Assembly (NCBI RefSeq): GCF_030687495.1
Contig: NZ_CP117435.1
Location: 558,001-622,000, forward strand
DNA: 64,000 nt
Source: Pseudomonas sp. FP453
Lineage (GTDB): Bacteria > Pseudomonadota > Gammaproteobacteria > Pseudomonadales > Pseudomonadaceae
Direction of reading: 5' to 3'
Shown here in pieces: positions 27,319 to 37,618 of this stretch (the first letter of the stretch is position 1; every line of letters starts with the position of its first letter). Made by a program: the position numbers and the translations under genes. The notes under the pieces are model-generated. The model had not been told where the DNA came from. It was given only the letters and a program-made list of their open reading frames with translations, and did not search any database.

Positions 27319-28024
27319 GGATGCCTTCCAGGCGCGAGTAGGGAATCTGCAACTCGACGTGGCCCAGGGCATACGGCGCGATGGTGGTGGTGGGGTACTT
27401 GAGGATCACGCCACCGTAGGTCAGCGCCACGTTCGGGGTTTTCTGGAAGGGGTAGGTCTTCACGAACTCCGGCTCCAGGCTCAGGCGGGTGCTGATCAGC
27501 CAGCTGTTGTGGGCGACCTGGGCGGCTTTCCAGAAGGCGCCTTCCTTGCCGGGCAGCAGCATGTCGGTCAACGACAGGGCTTTTTGCTGCTGGCGCGAAT
27601 AGTTGATGAACGCACGGCCCGGCTCGCCGTGGGTGGCGCCCTGGTCGAGGTAGCTGGACAGCTCGATGATCACCAAGCCGTCATGCTGCTCACGTACCTT
27701 GGCCTGCAAATACATGCTGTTGCGTGGCGCGGCGCTGCGCAGGAATTGTTCGCTGTAGGTCGCCAGGCTGGTGGGCAGCGGGTCGGCCTGGGTCATTTCC
27801 AGCAGGCGCTGTTCGATCAAGGCATCCAGCTTGGGCTCCATGGCGAAGTGCACGGTGTCGATGTTCACCAGCGGGCAGTCGGCGCTGGCGCAACCCTGCT
27901 TGCTTTGCTCGGTGGCCTCGCGGGTGGCTTCCAGCGGCGTGCGCCAGCTTGGTTGAAACAGGCTTTGGCAGGCACCCAGGGTCAGGGCGATGCAGGCCAC
28001 GGAGGCGATTTTTAAAAGCGACAT
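27287..28024 (-). CDS. periplasmic lipoprotein, RsiV-like (DUF3298)
   Basis: The 245-residue product has a lipoprotein signal peptide with lipobox LTLGACQ (Cys19). The C-terminal domain resembles DUF3298/RsiV: LSLTDMLLPGKEGAFWKAAQ near 151-170, then PNVALTYGGVILKY and IAPYALGHVELQIPYSRLEG. RsiV in Bacillus is an anti-sigma factor, but here there is no transmembrane anti-sigma part and no sigma-factor gene beside it. The function is therefore unknown. It is convergent with the permease (32-base overlap) and divergent from nudF across the large palindromic element. Confidence 0.75.
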   Translation of the reverse strand: MSLLKIASVACIALTLGACQSLFQPSWRTPLEATREATEQSKQGCASADCPLVNIDTVHFAMEPKLDALIEQRLLEMTQADPLPTSLATYSEQFLRSAAPRNSMYLQAKVREQHDGLVIIELSSYLDQGATHGEPGRAFINYSRQQQKALSLTDMLLPGKEGAFWKAAQVAHNSWLISTRLSLEPEFVKTYPFQKTPNVALTYGGVILKYPTTTIAPYALGHVELQIPYSRLEGILKPELVPARR

Positions 28025-28107
28025 GGAGGTCCTTCGTCTAACGATAAGAGCGAAATGGTGCAGCTTCGACTACCGGCAGGGCAGTCAGTTCGCCACTAAG
28101 CTGATTA

Positions 28108-28374
28108 GGGGGGCGTTCTCAATTAGTTTCCCCGTCGCGTTGTCGCCTTAAAGCGGGCCAGGCAAGGCGCAGGCCGCAGGGAATGGTGTTCCCTTTTCAA
28201 GGCCTGCAACGCAGCCTGGCCCGCTTTAAGGCACAACCCGAAGGGCCGGGCCTGATGCTGTGCAGGGCTGCGTTGCTCGAAGCTTATTTGGAACGACCAA
28301 ACCACGCTTCTCGCGCCTTGCCCTGCACAGCATCAGGCCCGGCGCGACGGGGAAACTAATTGAGAACGCCCCCC
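28108..28374. repeat. 267-bp three-way-junction inverted-repeat element (MITE-like)
   Basis: Perfect 32-bp terminal inverted repeats at 28108-28139 and 28343-28374 begin GGGGGGCGTTCTC and end GAGAACGCCCCCC. Inside are two more perfect stems: 19 bp at 28145-28163 with 28214-28232, and 22 bp at 28246-28267 with 28321-28342. Each arm carries shorter nested stems to its tip. The whole would fold as a cloverleaf-like three-arm structure in DNA or RNA. No open reading frame of note lies in it. It fills most of the 455-base gap between divergent genes. No target-site duplication is obvious. A non-autonomous mobile element is the best guess. Confidence 0.85.
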
Positions 28375-28479
28375 TGAGTTTGACGTTCGCCGTCTATCCC
28401 GGCAACCGGAAAGGGGCTGCACCAACCGTTGCGGGCGCGTTAGGATGGCGCGAATTGCACAGGCTTAACGAGGAAGGGT

Positions 28480-29097
28480 ATGACGGACATTGCGAAATCG
28501 GCGCCGAGCAAAATCGAAATTGTTCAGCACGACACAGCTTTCAAGGGCTTCTATCAGCTTGATCGCCTGCAACTGCGCCACGAGAAATTCGACGGCGGCA
28601 TGAGCCGGGTGATCAATCGCGAAGTCTTCGTTCGTCATGATGCCGTGTGTGTCTTGCCCTACGACCCACAGCGCGACGAAGTGGTCTTGAACGAGCAGTT
28701 CCGCGTCGGCGCCATGGGCCGTACCGACAACCCCTGGCTGATCGAAATGGTCGCCGGCCTGATCGACAAGGACGAGCAACCGGAGGAGGTTGCACACCGT
28801 GAGGCCGAGGAGGAAGCTGGGCTGACCTTCTCCGCCTTGTGGCCGATCACCAAGTATTTCCCGTCGCCCGGCGGCAGCACCGAATTTGTCCACTTGTACC
28901 TGGGTCGTTGCGACAGCACCGGGGTAGGTGGCGTCCATGGATTGGAAGAAGAGGCCGAAGATATCCGCGTCACCACCTGGGCCTTCGAAGATGCCCTGCA
29001 AGCGGTGCGCGACGGCAGGATTTCCAACGCAGCCAGCATTATCGCCCTGCAATGGCTTGCGCTTAATCGCGCGGAAGTGAGGGGGTTATGGCAGTAA
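28480..29097 (+). CDS. nudF: ADP-ribose pyrophosphatase NudF
   Basis: The 205-residue Nudix hydrolase has an intact box, GLIDKDEQPEEVAHREAEEE followed by AGL, near 94-116. It has the upstream dimer features of ADP-ribose pyrophosphatases (EQFRVGA, NPWLIEMVAG). It cleaves ADP-ribose to AMP and ribose 5-phosphate. The ATG follows GAGGAAGG. It heads the conserved nudF-yqiB-cpdA-yqiA-parE order also seen in E. coli. It overlaps the next gene by 10 bases. Confidence 0.93.
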   Translation: MTDIAKSAPSKIEIVQHDTAFKGFYQLDRLQLRHEKFDGGMSRVINREVFVRHDAVCVLPYDPQRDEVVLNEQFRVGAMGRTDNPWLIEMVAGLIDKDEQPEEVAHREAEEEAGLTFSALWPITKYFPSPGGSTEFVHLYLGRCDSTGVGGVHGLEEEAEDIRVTTWAFEDALQAVRDGRISNAASIIALQWLALNRAEVRGLWQ

Positions 29098-29537
29098 AGG
29101 CACGGGAACGTTACCGGGTTGACCTGATCGGGCTGCAAGCAGCCTGCGAGGCCAACTATGCGCGGCTGATGCGCCTGCTCCCCGATATGCGCCACGCCCC
29201 GGCGGCGCGGCGCATCGGTGTGACCCATGGCGATCAGATGCTCGGCGTGCTGACCCTGGAAGTCATCGTCAACTGCCCGTACACCACCACCCTGCGCGTG
29301 CGCCAGGAACACAGCCTGCCGTGGCTGCCGGTGCCGCAACTGGAAGTGCAGGTGTACCACGACGCGCGCATGGCCGAAGTGATCAGCGCCGAACATGCGC
29401 GGCGCTTTCGCAGCATCTATCCTTACCCGAATGTGTTCATGCACCAGCCCGATGAGAAAGCACAGCTCAATGTGTTCCTCGGTGAATGGTTGAGTCACTG
29501 CCTGGCCCTGGGCCATGAGTTCGAAGCGGTGCGGTAG
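29088..29537 (+). CDS. DUF1249 family protein (YqiB-like)
   Basis: The 149-residue protein matches YqiB: ERYRVDLIGLQAACEANYAR near 7-26, VIVNCPYTTTLRV near 59-71, and SIYPYPNVFMHQPDEKAQLN near 109-128. No biochemical role is established for the family. The gene overlaps nudF by 10 bases and precedes cpdA, the same position as yqiB in E. coli. Confidence 0.85.
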   Translation: MAVKARERYRVDLIGLQAACEANYARLMRLLPDMRHAPAARRIGVTHGDQMLGVLTLEVIVNCPYTTTLRVRQEHSLPWLPVPQLEVQVYHDARMAEVISAEHARRFRSIYPYPNVFMHQPDEKAQLNVFLGEWLSHCLALGHEFEAVR

Positions 29538-29635
29538 ATGTGAACTGCGTCTGCTTCCCTGGGTTTCCTCTTTGTGTCCTGCCCCAGCATAATCGCGCTA
29601 TTCGTCCATTCCTGTGATTGCCCTGGGAGAGCGCC

Positions 29636-30451
29636 TTGCCGAGCGTAACCACCGTGAACCCCGATGCACCTGCGTTGCTGGTGCAACTGTCCGACAGCCA
29701 CCTGTTTGCCGAGGCCGACGGCACGCTGCTGGGCATGAACACCCGTGAAAGCCTGCAACGGGTGATCGAGCTGGTGCGCGTGCAGCAGCCGCGGATCGAC
29801 TTGATGCTGGCCACGGGGGACTTGTCCCAGGACGGCACGCTTGAGTCCTACCAGCTATTTCGCGACCTGACCCGGCAGATCGACGCCCCGGCGCGCTGGA
29901 TTCCCGGCAATCACGACGAACCCCAGGTCATGGCCCTCGCCGCCATGCGCAGTGATTTGCTGGAGCCGGTGGTCGATATCGGCAACTGGCGCGTCACCCT
30001 GCTGGATTCCGCCGTGCCGGGCTCGGTGCCGGGTTACCTGCAAGACCAGCAACTGCAATTGCTCGCCCAGGCCCTGAGCGAAGCGCCGGGCCGCCATCAC
30101 CTGGTGTGCTTCCACCATCATCCGGTGTCCATCGGCTGTGCGTGGATGGAGCCCATCGGCCTGCGCAATCCCGACGCGCTGTTTGCCGTGCTGGATCGCT
30201 TTCCGCAGGTCAAGGCGGTGCTCTGGGGCCATGTGCACCAGGAAATCGACCGCGAGCGCAACGGCGTGCGGCTGCTGGCCTCGCCGTCCACCTGCATCCA
30301 GTTCGCGCCGGGCAGCGAGGATTTCAAGGTCAGCGAGCAGGCGCCGGGGTATCGCTGGTTGCGCTTGCATGCCGACGGGCGGTTGGAGACGGGTGTGGAG
30401 CGGGTTACAGACTTTGCCTTTACCGTGGATTACGGCAGCAACGGCTACTAA
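29636..30451 (+). CDS. cpdA: 3',5'-cyclic-AMP phosphodiesterase CpdA
   Basis: The 271-residue class III cyclic nucleotide phosphodiesterase shows all metallophosphoesterase motifs: LSDSHLF near 18, ATGDLSQDG near 61, GNHDE near 92, the histidines in FHHHPVSIG near 160 and GHVHQEID near 199. It degrades cAMP and so tunes Vfr-type signalling. TTG 29636 with GGGAGAG just upstream is the best start; the frame is open six codons further. A REP follows the stop. Confidence 0.93.
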   Translation: MPSVTTVNPDAPALLVQLSDSHLFAEADGTLLGMNTRESLQRVIELVRVQQPRIDLMLATGDLSQDGTLESYQLFRDLTRQIDAPARWIPGNHDEPQVMALAAMRSDLLEPVVDIGNWRVTLLDSAVPGSVPGYLQDQQLQLLAQALSEAPGRHHLVCFHHHPVSIGCAWMEPIGLRNPDALFAVLDRFPQVKAVLWGHVHQEIDRERNGVRLLASPSTCIQFAPGSEDFKVSEQAPGYRWLRLHADGRLETGVERVTDFAFTVDYGSNGY

Positions 30452-30473
30452 AAGCTGCAAACACTGATCAACC

Positions 30474-30561
30474 TGTGGGAGCTGGCTTGCCTGCGATAGC
30501 ATCACCTCGGTATGCCTGATGTACCGAGTCGCCTGCATCGCAGGCAAGCCAGCTCCCACAT
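30474..30561. repeat. REP palindrome (GCTGGC variant)
   Basis: The arms TGTGGGAGCTGGCTTGCCTG and complement enclose a spacer with its own CTCGGTA...TACCGAG hairpin. That spacer is nearly the same as in the REP at 21996-22084. It lies between cpdA and yqiA. Confidence 0.88.
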
Positions 30562-30640
30562 TGGTTCGCCTATATCCTGTAGATACCACCCCGATCCCTG
30601 TAAACTGCGCCTCTTTGGCCCACGTCATGGAGAGCCCGGC

Positions 30641-31251
30641 ATGTCCGCTTCGATCCTGTATATCCACGGTTTCAACAGTGCGCCGGCATCCAACAAGGCC
30701 AGCCAGTTGATCACCGTGATGGACGCCCTCGGCCTGGCCGACCAGTTGCGCGTGCCGGCCCTGCATATCACCACCCGCGTCAGGCGATTCCTCAACTGGA
30801 AGCGGCTATCGCTGAACTGGGGCGCCCGCTGCTGGTCGGCAGCTCACTCGGCGGCTACTATGCAACCCATCTTGCCGAACGCCATGGCCTCAAGGCGCTG
30901 CTGGTCAACCCGGCGGTCAGCCCCCATCGGATGTTCGACGGTTACCTGGGCACCCAGAAGAACCTCTACACCGATGAAACCTGGGAATTGACCCACGACC
31001 ACGTCACGGCCCTGGCCGAACTGGAAGTGGCGGCGCCCGAGGACGCCGGGCGGTATCAGGTGTGGTTGCAAACCGGCGATGAAACCCTGGATTATCGCCT
31101 CGCCCAGCAGTACTACCGGGCCTGTGCCTTGCGCATCCAGGCCGGTGGCGACCATGGTTACCAAGGCTTCGCCGGGCAATTGCCGGCACTGCTCAGTTTT
31201 GCCGGCATTGGCGCAGATCAGTATCAATCCTTCGATTTTTCGTCACTGTAA
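30641..31251 (+). pseudogene. yqiA: YqiA esterase-like gene with a frameshift (AT duplication)
   Basis: The first frame runs ATG 30641 through ILYIHGFNSAPASNKASQL to about ALH at 30766, then turns into nonsense ending near 30991. From 30769 the correct reading lies in another frame (HHPRQAIPQLEAAIAELG, LLVGSSLGGYYATHLAERHG, then LYTDETWELTHDH), ending TAA 31251. Removing one AT of the ATAT at 30765-30768 restores 202 residues with the alpha/beta-hydrolase nucleophile GSSLGG. YqiA is an esterase of unclear role encoded before parE in enterobacteria and pseudomonads. The shift may be a true mutation or a sequencing error; both frames otherwise look well conserved. Confidence 0.85.
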
Positions 31252-31272
31252 AAATCGCAGGTCACTTTTTAA

Positions 31273-33200
<1,928 letters not shown>

Positions 33201-33201
<1 letters not shown>

Positions 33202-34196
33202 TGCGCACAGGTTTCGCCCTGGCGATCCTGATGTGGAGCGGGTTGGTGGCGACCTCGGTCGTTGCCGCGCCCGTGGCTGAACTGAAACTCGTCTCCGAAC
33301 ACGCGGTGGACGGCATGCGCGGCGGCAATCTGTCGGGCCTGGCCTTGTGTGGCAAGGAGCTGTGGACGGTTTCCGACCGCGACGACGACCAGATCTATCG
33401 CCTGGATATCAGCGCGCCGACCTGGCAGGCCGAAACGGTGAAGATCGACGTGCCGCCAGTGCCGGAGTCCGGCTTGCCCTGGGGGTTGCGCTCGCGCACC
33501 AAGGCCGCGTCGTTCATTCGCGGTGGCGACCTGGATTTTGAAGGCATCAGCTGCGATGCCGCGGGTAACCGCTACATCGTCAGTGAAGCCCATGCGGCGG
33601 TGCTGCAAGTGCCGGTGAACGGCGTGCCCGAGTGGTTGAAGATCGCCCCGGGCATGGTGCGTGAAGCGCGGGCCAGTGGCATGTTGCTGCACTTCAATGC
33701 GTTGTTTGAGGGGCTGGCGATCAATCCCGAGGGCAATCAGATTTGGCTGGCAGCCGAGCGCGAAAGGCGCGGCCTAATCTCGATCAAGCGCGGGCAAAGC
33801 GTTTGGGATTGCGATGGCCCCTGTGTATTGCTGAGCGAAGCCGGCCAGGAAGTGCAGCCGGTCAAGTTCACCAATGCCAAGGCCGTGTCCAAGGACTTTG
33901 CCGACCTGGCCCTGTTCAACGGCAAGCTGTTTACCCTGGAGCGCAATGCGTTCCAGATCTGCCGGCGCGATGCGGTCACGGCCAAGGTCGAGCTGTGCTG
34001 GTCGTTTGCCGACGAGACCCTGACGCCTGAGCGGCGCTATCCTCAGGCCTACGGCCTGGCTGAAGCCCTGGTGGTGGACGCGGACGGCGCCTGGTTGGGC
34101 ATCGACAACAATTTCGGCCCCCGCGCCGATGGTGAAAAACGCCCGGTGGTCTATCGTTTCGCCGCCCCGGCCGGTGGCTGGAGTGCCCAGCCATGA
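33201..34196 (+). CDS. secreted phytase-like (esterase-like) protein
   Basis: The 331-residue product has a signal peptide (TGFALAILMWSGLVATSVVA, cleaved near APVAEL). Its beta-propeller-like fold is of the esterase-like activity of phytase family: LSGLALCGKELWTVSDRDDD near 44-63, GGDLDFEGISCDAAGNRYIV near 107-126, FEGLAINPEG near 168 and WLGIDNNFGPR near the end. The substrate is unknown. It is translationally coupled to parE (TGATG) and sits between parE and parC, as in other pseudomonads. Confidence 0.8.
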
Positions 34197-34266
34197 ACCC
34201 TGAATTTTTTGAATTGACCCGGCGCCGCGGCATTTCCGCCGCGCCTTACCCAATGATGAGGCCCGC

Positions 34267-36531
34267 ATGAGTGACATCCTCGCAGACAGCTTAGATGGCG
34301 TAGAACGCCGGTCGCTGGCTGACTTCACCGAAAGTGCCTACCTCAACTACTCCATGTACGTGATCATGGACCGTGCCTTGCCGCATATCGGCGACGGCCT
34401 GAAGCCCGTGCAACGGCGCATCATCTACGCCATGAGTGAGTTGGGCCTGGACGCTGATTCCAAGCACAAGAAGTCGGCGCGTACCGTCGGCGACGTGCTC
34501 GGCAAGTTCCACCCCCACGGCGACTCCGCCTGCTACGAAGCCATGGTGCTGATGGCCCAGCCGTTCAGCTACCGCTACACGCTGGTGGACGGCCAGGGCA
34601 ACTGGGGTGCGCCGGATGATCCGAAGTCCTTCGCTGCCATGCGTTACACCGAGGCGCGCCTGTCGCGTTACTCGGAAGTGCTACTGAGCGAGCTGGGGCA
34701 GGGCACCGCCGATTGGGGCCCGAACTTCGACGGCACGCTCGACGAACCGCTGGTGTTGCCGGCACGTTTGCCGAATATCCTCCTTAACGGCACCACTGGC
34801 ATCGCCGTGGGCATGGCCACCGATGTACCGCCGCATAACCTGCGTGAAGTGGCCACAGCGTGCGTGCGCTTGCTCGATGAGCCCAAGGCCACGGTCGAAC
34901 AGCTCTGCGAGCATATCCAGGGCCCGGACTACCCGACCGAAGCGGAAATCATCACGCCGCGCGCCGACCTGCTGAAGATGTACGAAACCGGCAAGGGCTC
35001 GGTGCGCATGCGTGCCGTGTACCACATCGAAGACGGCGACATTATCGTCACCGCGTTGCCGCACCAGGTGTCTGGCGCCAAGGTGCTGGAACAGATCGCC
35101 GCCCTGATGCAGGCCAAGCCGTCGAAGCTGCCGCAAGTGGCCGACCTGCGTGACGAATCCGACCACGAAAACCCGTGCCGCATCGTGATCATCCCGACCA
35201 ACAGCCGGGTCGACCACGAAGTGCTGATGCAGCATCTGTTCGCCAGCACCGACCTCGAGTCGAGCTACCGGGTCAACGTCAACATCATCGGCCTGGACGG
35301 CAAGCCGCAGCTGAAAAACCTGCGCAACCTGCTGGTGGAGTGGCTGGAATTCCGCGTGCAGACCGTGCGTCGCCGCCTGCAATTCCGCCTGGACAAGGTC
35401 GAGCGCCGCTTGCACCTGTTGGACGGCTTGCTGATTGCCTACCTCAACCTGGATGAAGTGATCCACATCATCCGTACCGCCGAGCACCCGAAAGCCGAGT
35501 TGATCGCGCGCTTCCAGCTCAGCGAAATCCAGGCCGACTACATCCTCGACACCCGCTTGCGGCAATTGGCGCGACTGGAAGAAATGAAGCTGCGCGACGA
35601 GCAAGACGCGCTGCTCAAGGAACAAGCCAAGCTGCAAGCCCTGCTGGGCAGCGAAGCCAAGCTGAAGAAGCTGGTGCGCACCGAGCTGATCAAGGACGCC
35701 GAAACCTACGGCGACGACCGCCGCTCGCCAATCGTGCAGCGTGCTGAAGCCAAGGCGCTGACCGAAACCGAGCTGCTGCCAAACGAGAAAATTACCGTCG
35801 TTCTGTCGGAAAAGGGTTGGGTTCGTTCGGCCAAGGGGCATGATATTGACGCCACTGGCCTGTCGTACAAGGCTGGCGACGGCTTCAAGACCGCTGCGGC
35901 CGGGCGTTCCAACCAGTTCGCGGTGTTTATCGACTCAACCGGGCGCAGTTATTCGGTGCCGGCCCACACCTTGCCGTCTGCACGGGGCCAGGGCGAGCCG
36001 TTGACCGGGCGCCTGACGCCGCCACCGGGGGCGAATTTCGAGTGTGTGCTGCTGCCGGATGACGATTCGCTGTACGTGATTGCGTCGGACGCGGGTTACG
36101 GTTTCGTGGTCAAGGGTGAAGACCTGCAGGCCAAGAACAAGGCGGGCAAGGCGCTGTTGAGCCTGCCGAACAACGCCAAGGTGATCCTGCCGCGACCGGT
36201 GGACGATCGCGAGAGCAACTGGCTGGCCTCGGTGACCACCGAAGGGCGTTTGCTGGTGTTCAAGATCAGCGACCTGCCGCAGCTGGGCAAGGGCAAGGGC
36301 AACAAGATCATCGGCATTCCTGGCGAGCGCGTGGCCAGTCGCGAAGAGTACGTGACCGACATCGCAGTGATCCCGGAAGGCGCGACCCTGGTGCTGCAGG
36401 CCGGCAAGCGCACGTTGTCGCTGCGTCCTGACGACCTTGAGCATTACAAGGGCGAGCGTGGTCGGCGTGGTAACAAACTGCCTCGGGGCTTCCAGCGCGT
36501 GGATGCTTTGTTGGTAGAAACGCCGGTTTAA
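34267..36531 (+). CDS. parC: DNA topoisomerase IV subunit A
   Basis: The 754-residue protein has the GyrA/ParC winged-helix core. [20 protein letters not shown] near 36-55 and [20 protein letters not shown] are the quinolone-determining region with Ser and Glu positions of wild type. The catalytic tyrosine is in [11 protein letters not shown] near 117-127. A C-terminal beta-pinwheel follows. The Ser in HGDSACYEA suggests no standard quinolone-resistance change at that site. The stop codon lies within a 13-bp direct repeat. Confidence 0.97.
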   Translation: MSDILADSLDGVERRSLADFTESAYLNYSMYVIMDRALPHIGDGLKPVQRRIIYAMSELGLDADSKHKKSARTVGDVLGKFHPHGDSACYEAMVLMAQPFSYRYTLVDGQGNWGAPDDPKSFAAMRYTEARLSRYSEVLLSELGQGTADWGPNFDGTLDEPLVLPARLPNILLNGTTGIAVGMATDVPPHNLREVATACVRLLDEPKATVEQLCEHIQGPDYPTEAEIITPRADLLKMYETGKGSVRMRAVYHIEDGDIIVTALPHQVSGAKVLEQIAALMQAKPSKLPQVADLRDESDHENPCRIVIIPTNSRVDHEVLMQHLFASTDLESSYRVNVNIIGLDGKPQLKNLRNLLVEWLEFRVQTVRRRLQFRLDKVERRLHLLDGLLIAYLNLDEVIHIIRTAEHPKAELIARFQLSEIQADYILDTRLRQLARLEEMKLRDEQDALLKEQAKLQALLGSEAKLKKLVRTELIKDAETYGDDRRSPIVQRAEAKALTETELLPNEKITVVLSEKGWVRSAKGHDIDATGLSYKAGDGFKTAAAGRSNQFAVFIDSTGRSYSVPAHTLPSARGQGEPLTGRLTPPPGANFECVLLPDDDSLYVIASDAGYGFVVKGEDLQAKNKAGKALLSLPNNAKVILPRPVDDRESNWLASVTTEGRLLVFKISDLPQLGKGKGNKIIGIPGERVASREEYVTDIAVIPEGATLVLQAGKRTLSLRPDDLEHYKGERGRRGNKLPRGFQRVDALLVETPV

Positions 36532-36574
36532 CGCGTATTAGAGGCCTCGATCTACGGTTTAACGCGTAGATCGA
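36525..36574. repeat. 13-bp direct repeat and hairpin at the parC stop
   Basis: GGTTTAACGCGTA occurs at 36525-36537, spanning the parC TAA, and again at 36556-36568. The second copy lies in a hairpin of TCGATCTACG (36547-36556) and CGTAGATCGA (36565-36574) with an 8-base loop. No T run follows. The remaining bases to 36703 show nothing else clear. Confidence 0.75.
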
Positions 36575-36703
36575 CGCTTTGGCGCTGGAGTCATGGCGCA
36601 TATTCACGGATGATATGGCCTTTCCAGCGCCGGCGTGGCCGCGCGTGTTTAGGGTTTTTTCAGTATTAGTTGTGGTTCGCCTTGTGGCAGCCACCTGGAT
36701 GGG

Positions 36704-37417
36704 ATGATGACCGCTCCACGCGTTCCTTTATTTTTGATGCTCGCTGGCCTGTTGGGGTTGGCGGGTTGCAGCACGCACCAGCCGGTGTCGCTGTACCAGC
36801 TGGACAGCGGCAGCCCGGCGCAGCCCGCCCAGGCTGCCGGCATGGCGGTATTGCTTGGCCCGGTCGTCGTGGCGGACTACCTGCAACGCGAAACCCTGCT
36901 GCAACGTCAGAACGACGGCAGCCTGCAAGGTTCCACCGATGGTCGTTGGGCGGGCAGTCTGTCGTCTGACATCAACCAGTTGATGCTGCGCCAGGTGGCC
37001 GGTCATCTGGACAGCCAGCGTGTGGTGCTCGCGCCTGCGCCAGCGGCGTTCAGCCCGGATGTGCAGGTCTTGCTGACCATCACGCGCCTGGACTCCGGCA
37101 CCTCGCAGCCGGCGATCCTGGATGCCCAGTGGCGCTTGATCGACCGCCGTGGCCAGGTACGTGACAGCCGCATCGTGCACTTGCAGGAAGAACACGCGGG
37201 CACCACCGCGTCCCAGGTCCAGGCCCAGGGCGTGCTGTTGCAGCATTTGGCCGAGCAGTTGTCGGTGGCCCTCAAGCCATTGGCCAACCAGCCGCCGATT
37301 GCCGAAGCGCCGCGCAAGCAGGCGCCGGTGCAGGCGGCCAAGCCGGCAGAACCGCAGAAGCCGAAGATGCCGATGGCTACGCCGATTCGTACGGATATGG
37401 AAGTGTTCCGGTTCTGA
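36704..37417 (+). CDS. PqiC-like lipoprotein (ABC-type transport auxiliary family)
   Basis: The 237-residue product has a lipoprotein signal with lipobox LLGLAGCS (Cys22). The YLQRETLLQRQNDGSL, RWAGSLSSDINQLMLRQVAG and LDAQWRLIDRRG stretches fit the PqiC/YmbA family of outer-membrane lipoproteins that accompany MCE-type lipid transporters. No pqiA/pqiB genes are adjacent. The tail is rich in Pro, Ala and Lys (near 198-225). Starts at tandem ATG codons 36704/36707; the first was taken. Confidence 0.78.
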   Translation: MMTAPRVPLFLMLAGLLGLAGCSTHQPVSLYQLDSGSPAQPAQAAGMAVLLGPVVVADYLQRETLLQRQNDGSLQGSTDGRWAGSLSSDINQLMLRQVAGHLDSQRVVLAPAPAAFSPDVQVLLTITRLDSGTSQPAILDAQWRLIDRRGQVRDSRIVHLQEEHAGTTASQVQAQGVLLQHLAEQLSVALKPLANQPPIAEAPRKQAPVQAAKPAEPQKPKMPMATPIRTDMEVFRF

Positions 37418-37430
37418 CCTGAATCACCGG

Positions 37431-37473
37431 CACAAAAAAAGGCCCGCTGACTCAGCGGGCCTTTTTTTGTGCA
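37431..37473. terminator. strong bidirectional terminator
   Basis: A perfect 19-bp stem (starting GCACAAAAAAAGGCCCGCT) has a 5-base loop and A/T tracts on both sides of the GC core. It lies 13 bases after the lipoprotein stop and ahead of a convergent gene. Confidence 0.92.
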
Positions 37474-37499
37474 CGATTTGGAGGTCATCGAAGATCCCT

Positions 37500-37588
37500 T
37501 GTGGGAGCGGGCTTGCCCGCGATTGCGGAGTGCCAGCCTACACATCTTTGGCTGAACCACCGCCATCGCGGGCAAGCCCGCTCCCACA
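37500..37588. repeat. REP palindrome (GCGGGC variant)
   Basis: The arms TGTGGGAGCGGGCTTGCCCG and complement flank a 40-base spacer. It lies between the convergent lipoprotein and membrane-sensor genes. Confidence 0.88.
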
Positions 37589-37608
37589 GGTGTTTCCCAC
37601 AGGTGTTT
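37583..37608. repeat. 13-bp tandem duplication at a REP edge
   Basis: CCCACAGGTGTTT is present twice head to tail (37583-37595 and 37596-37608), overlapping the last bases of the REP. It looks like a slippage or insertion scar. Confidence 0.8.
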
Positions 37609-37618
37609 GTGCAGTGTC

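Noticed and set aside
28108-28374. reading the large palindrome as a terminator or CRISPR-like array
   Set aside because: No T tract at the ends, and no direct repeats with regular spacers; three nested inverted stems do not fit either.
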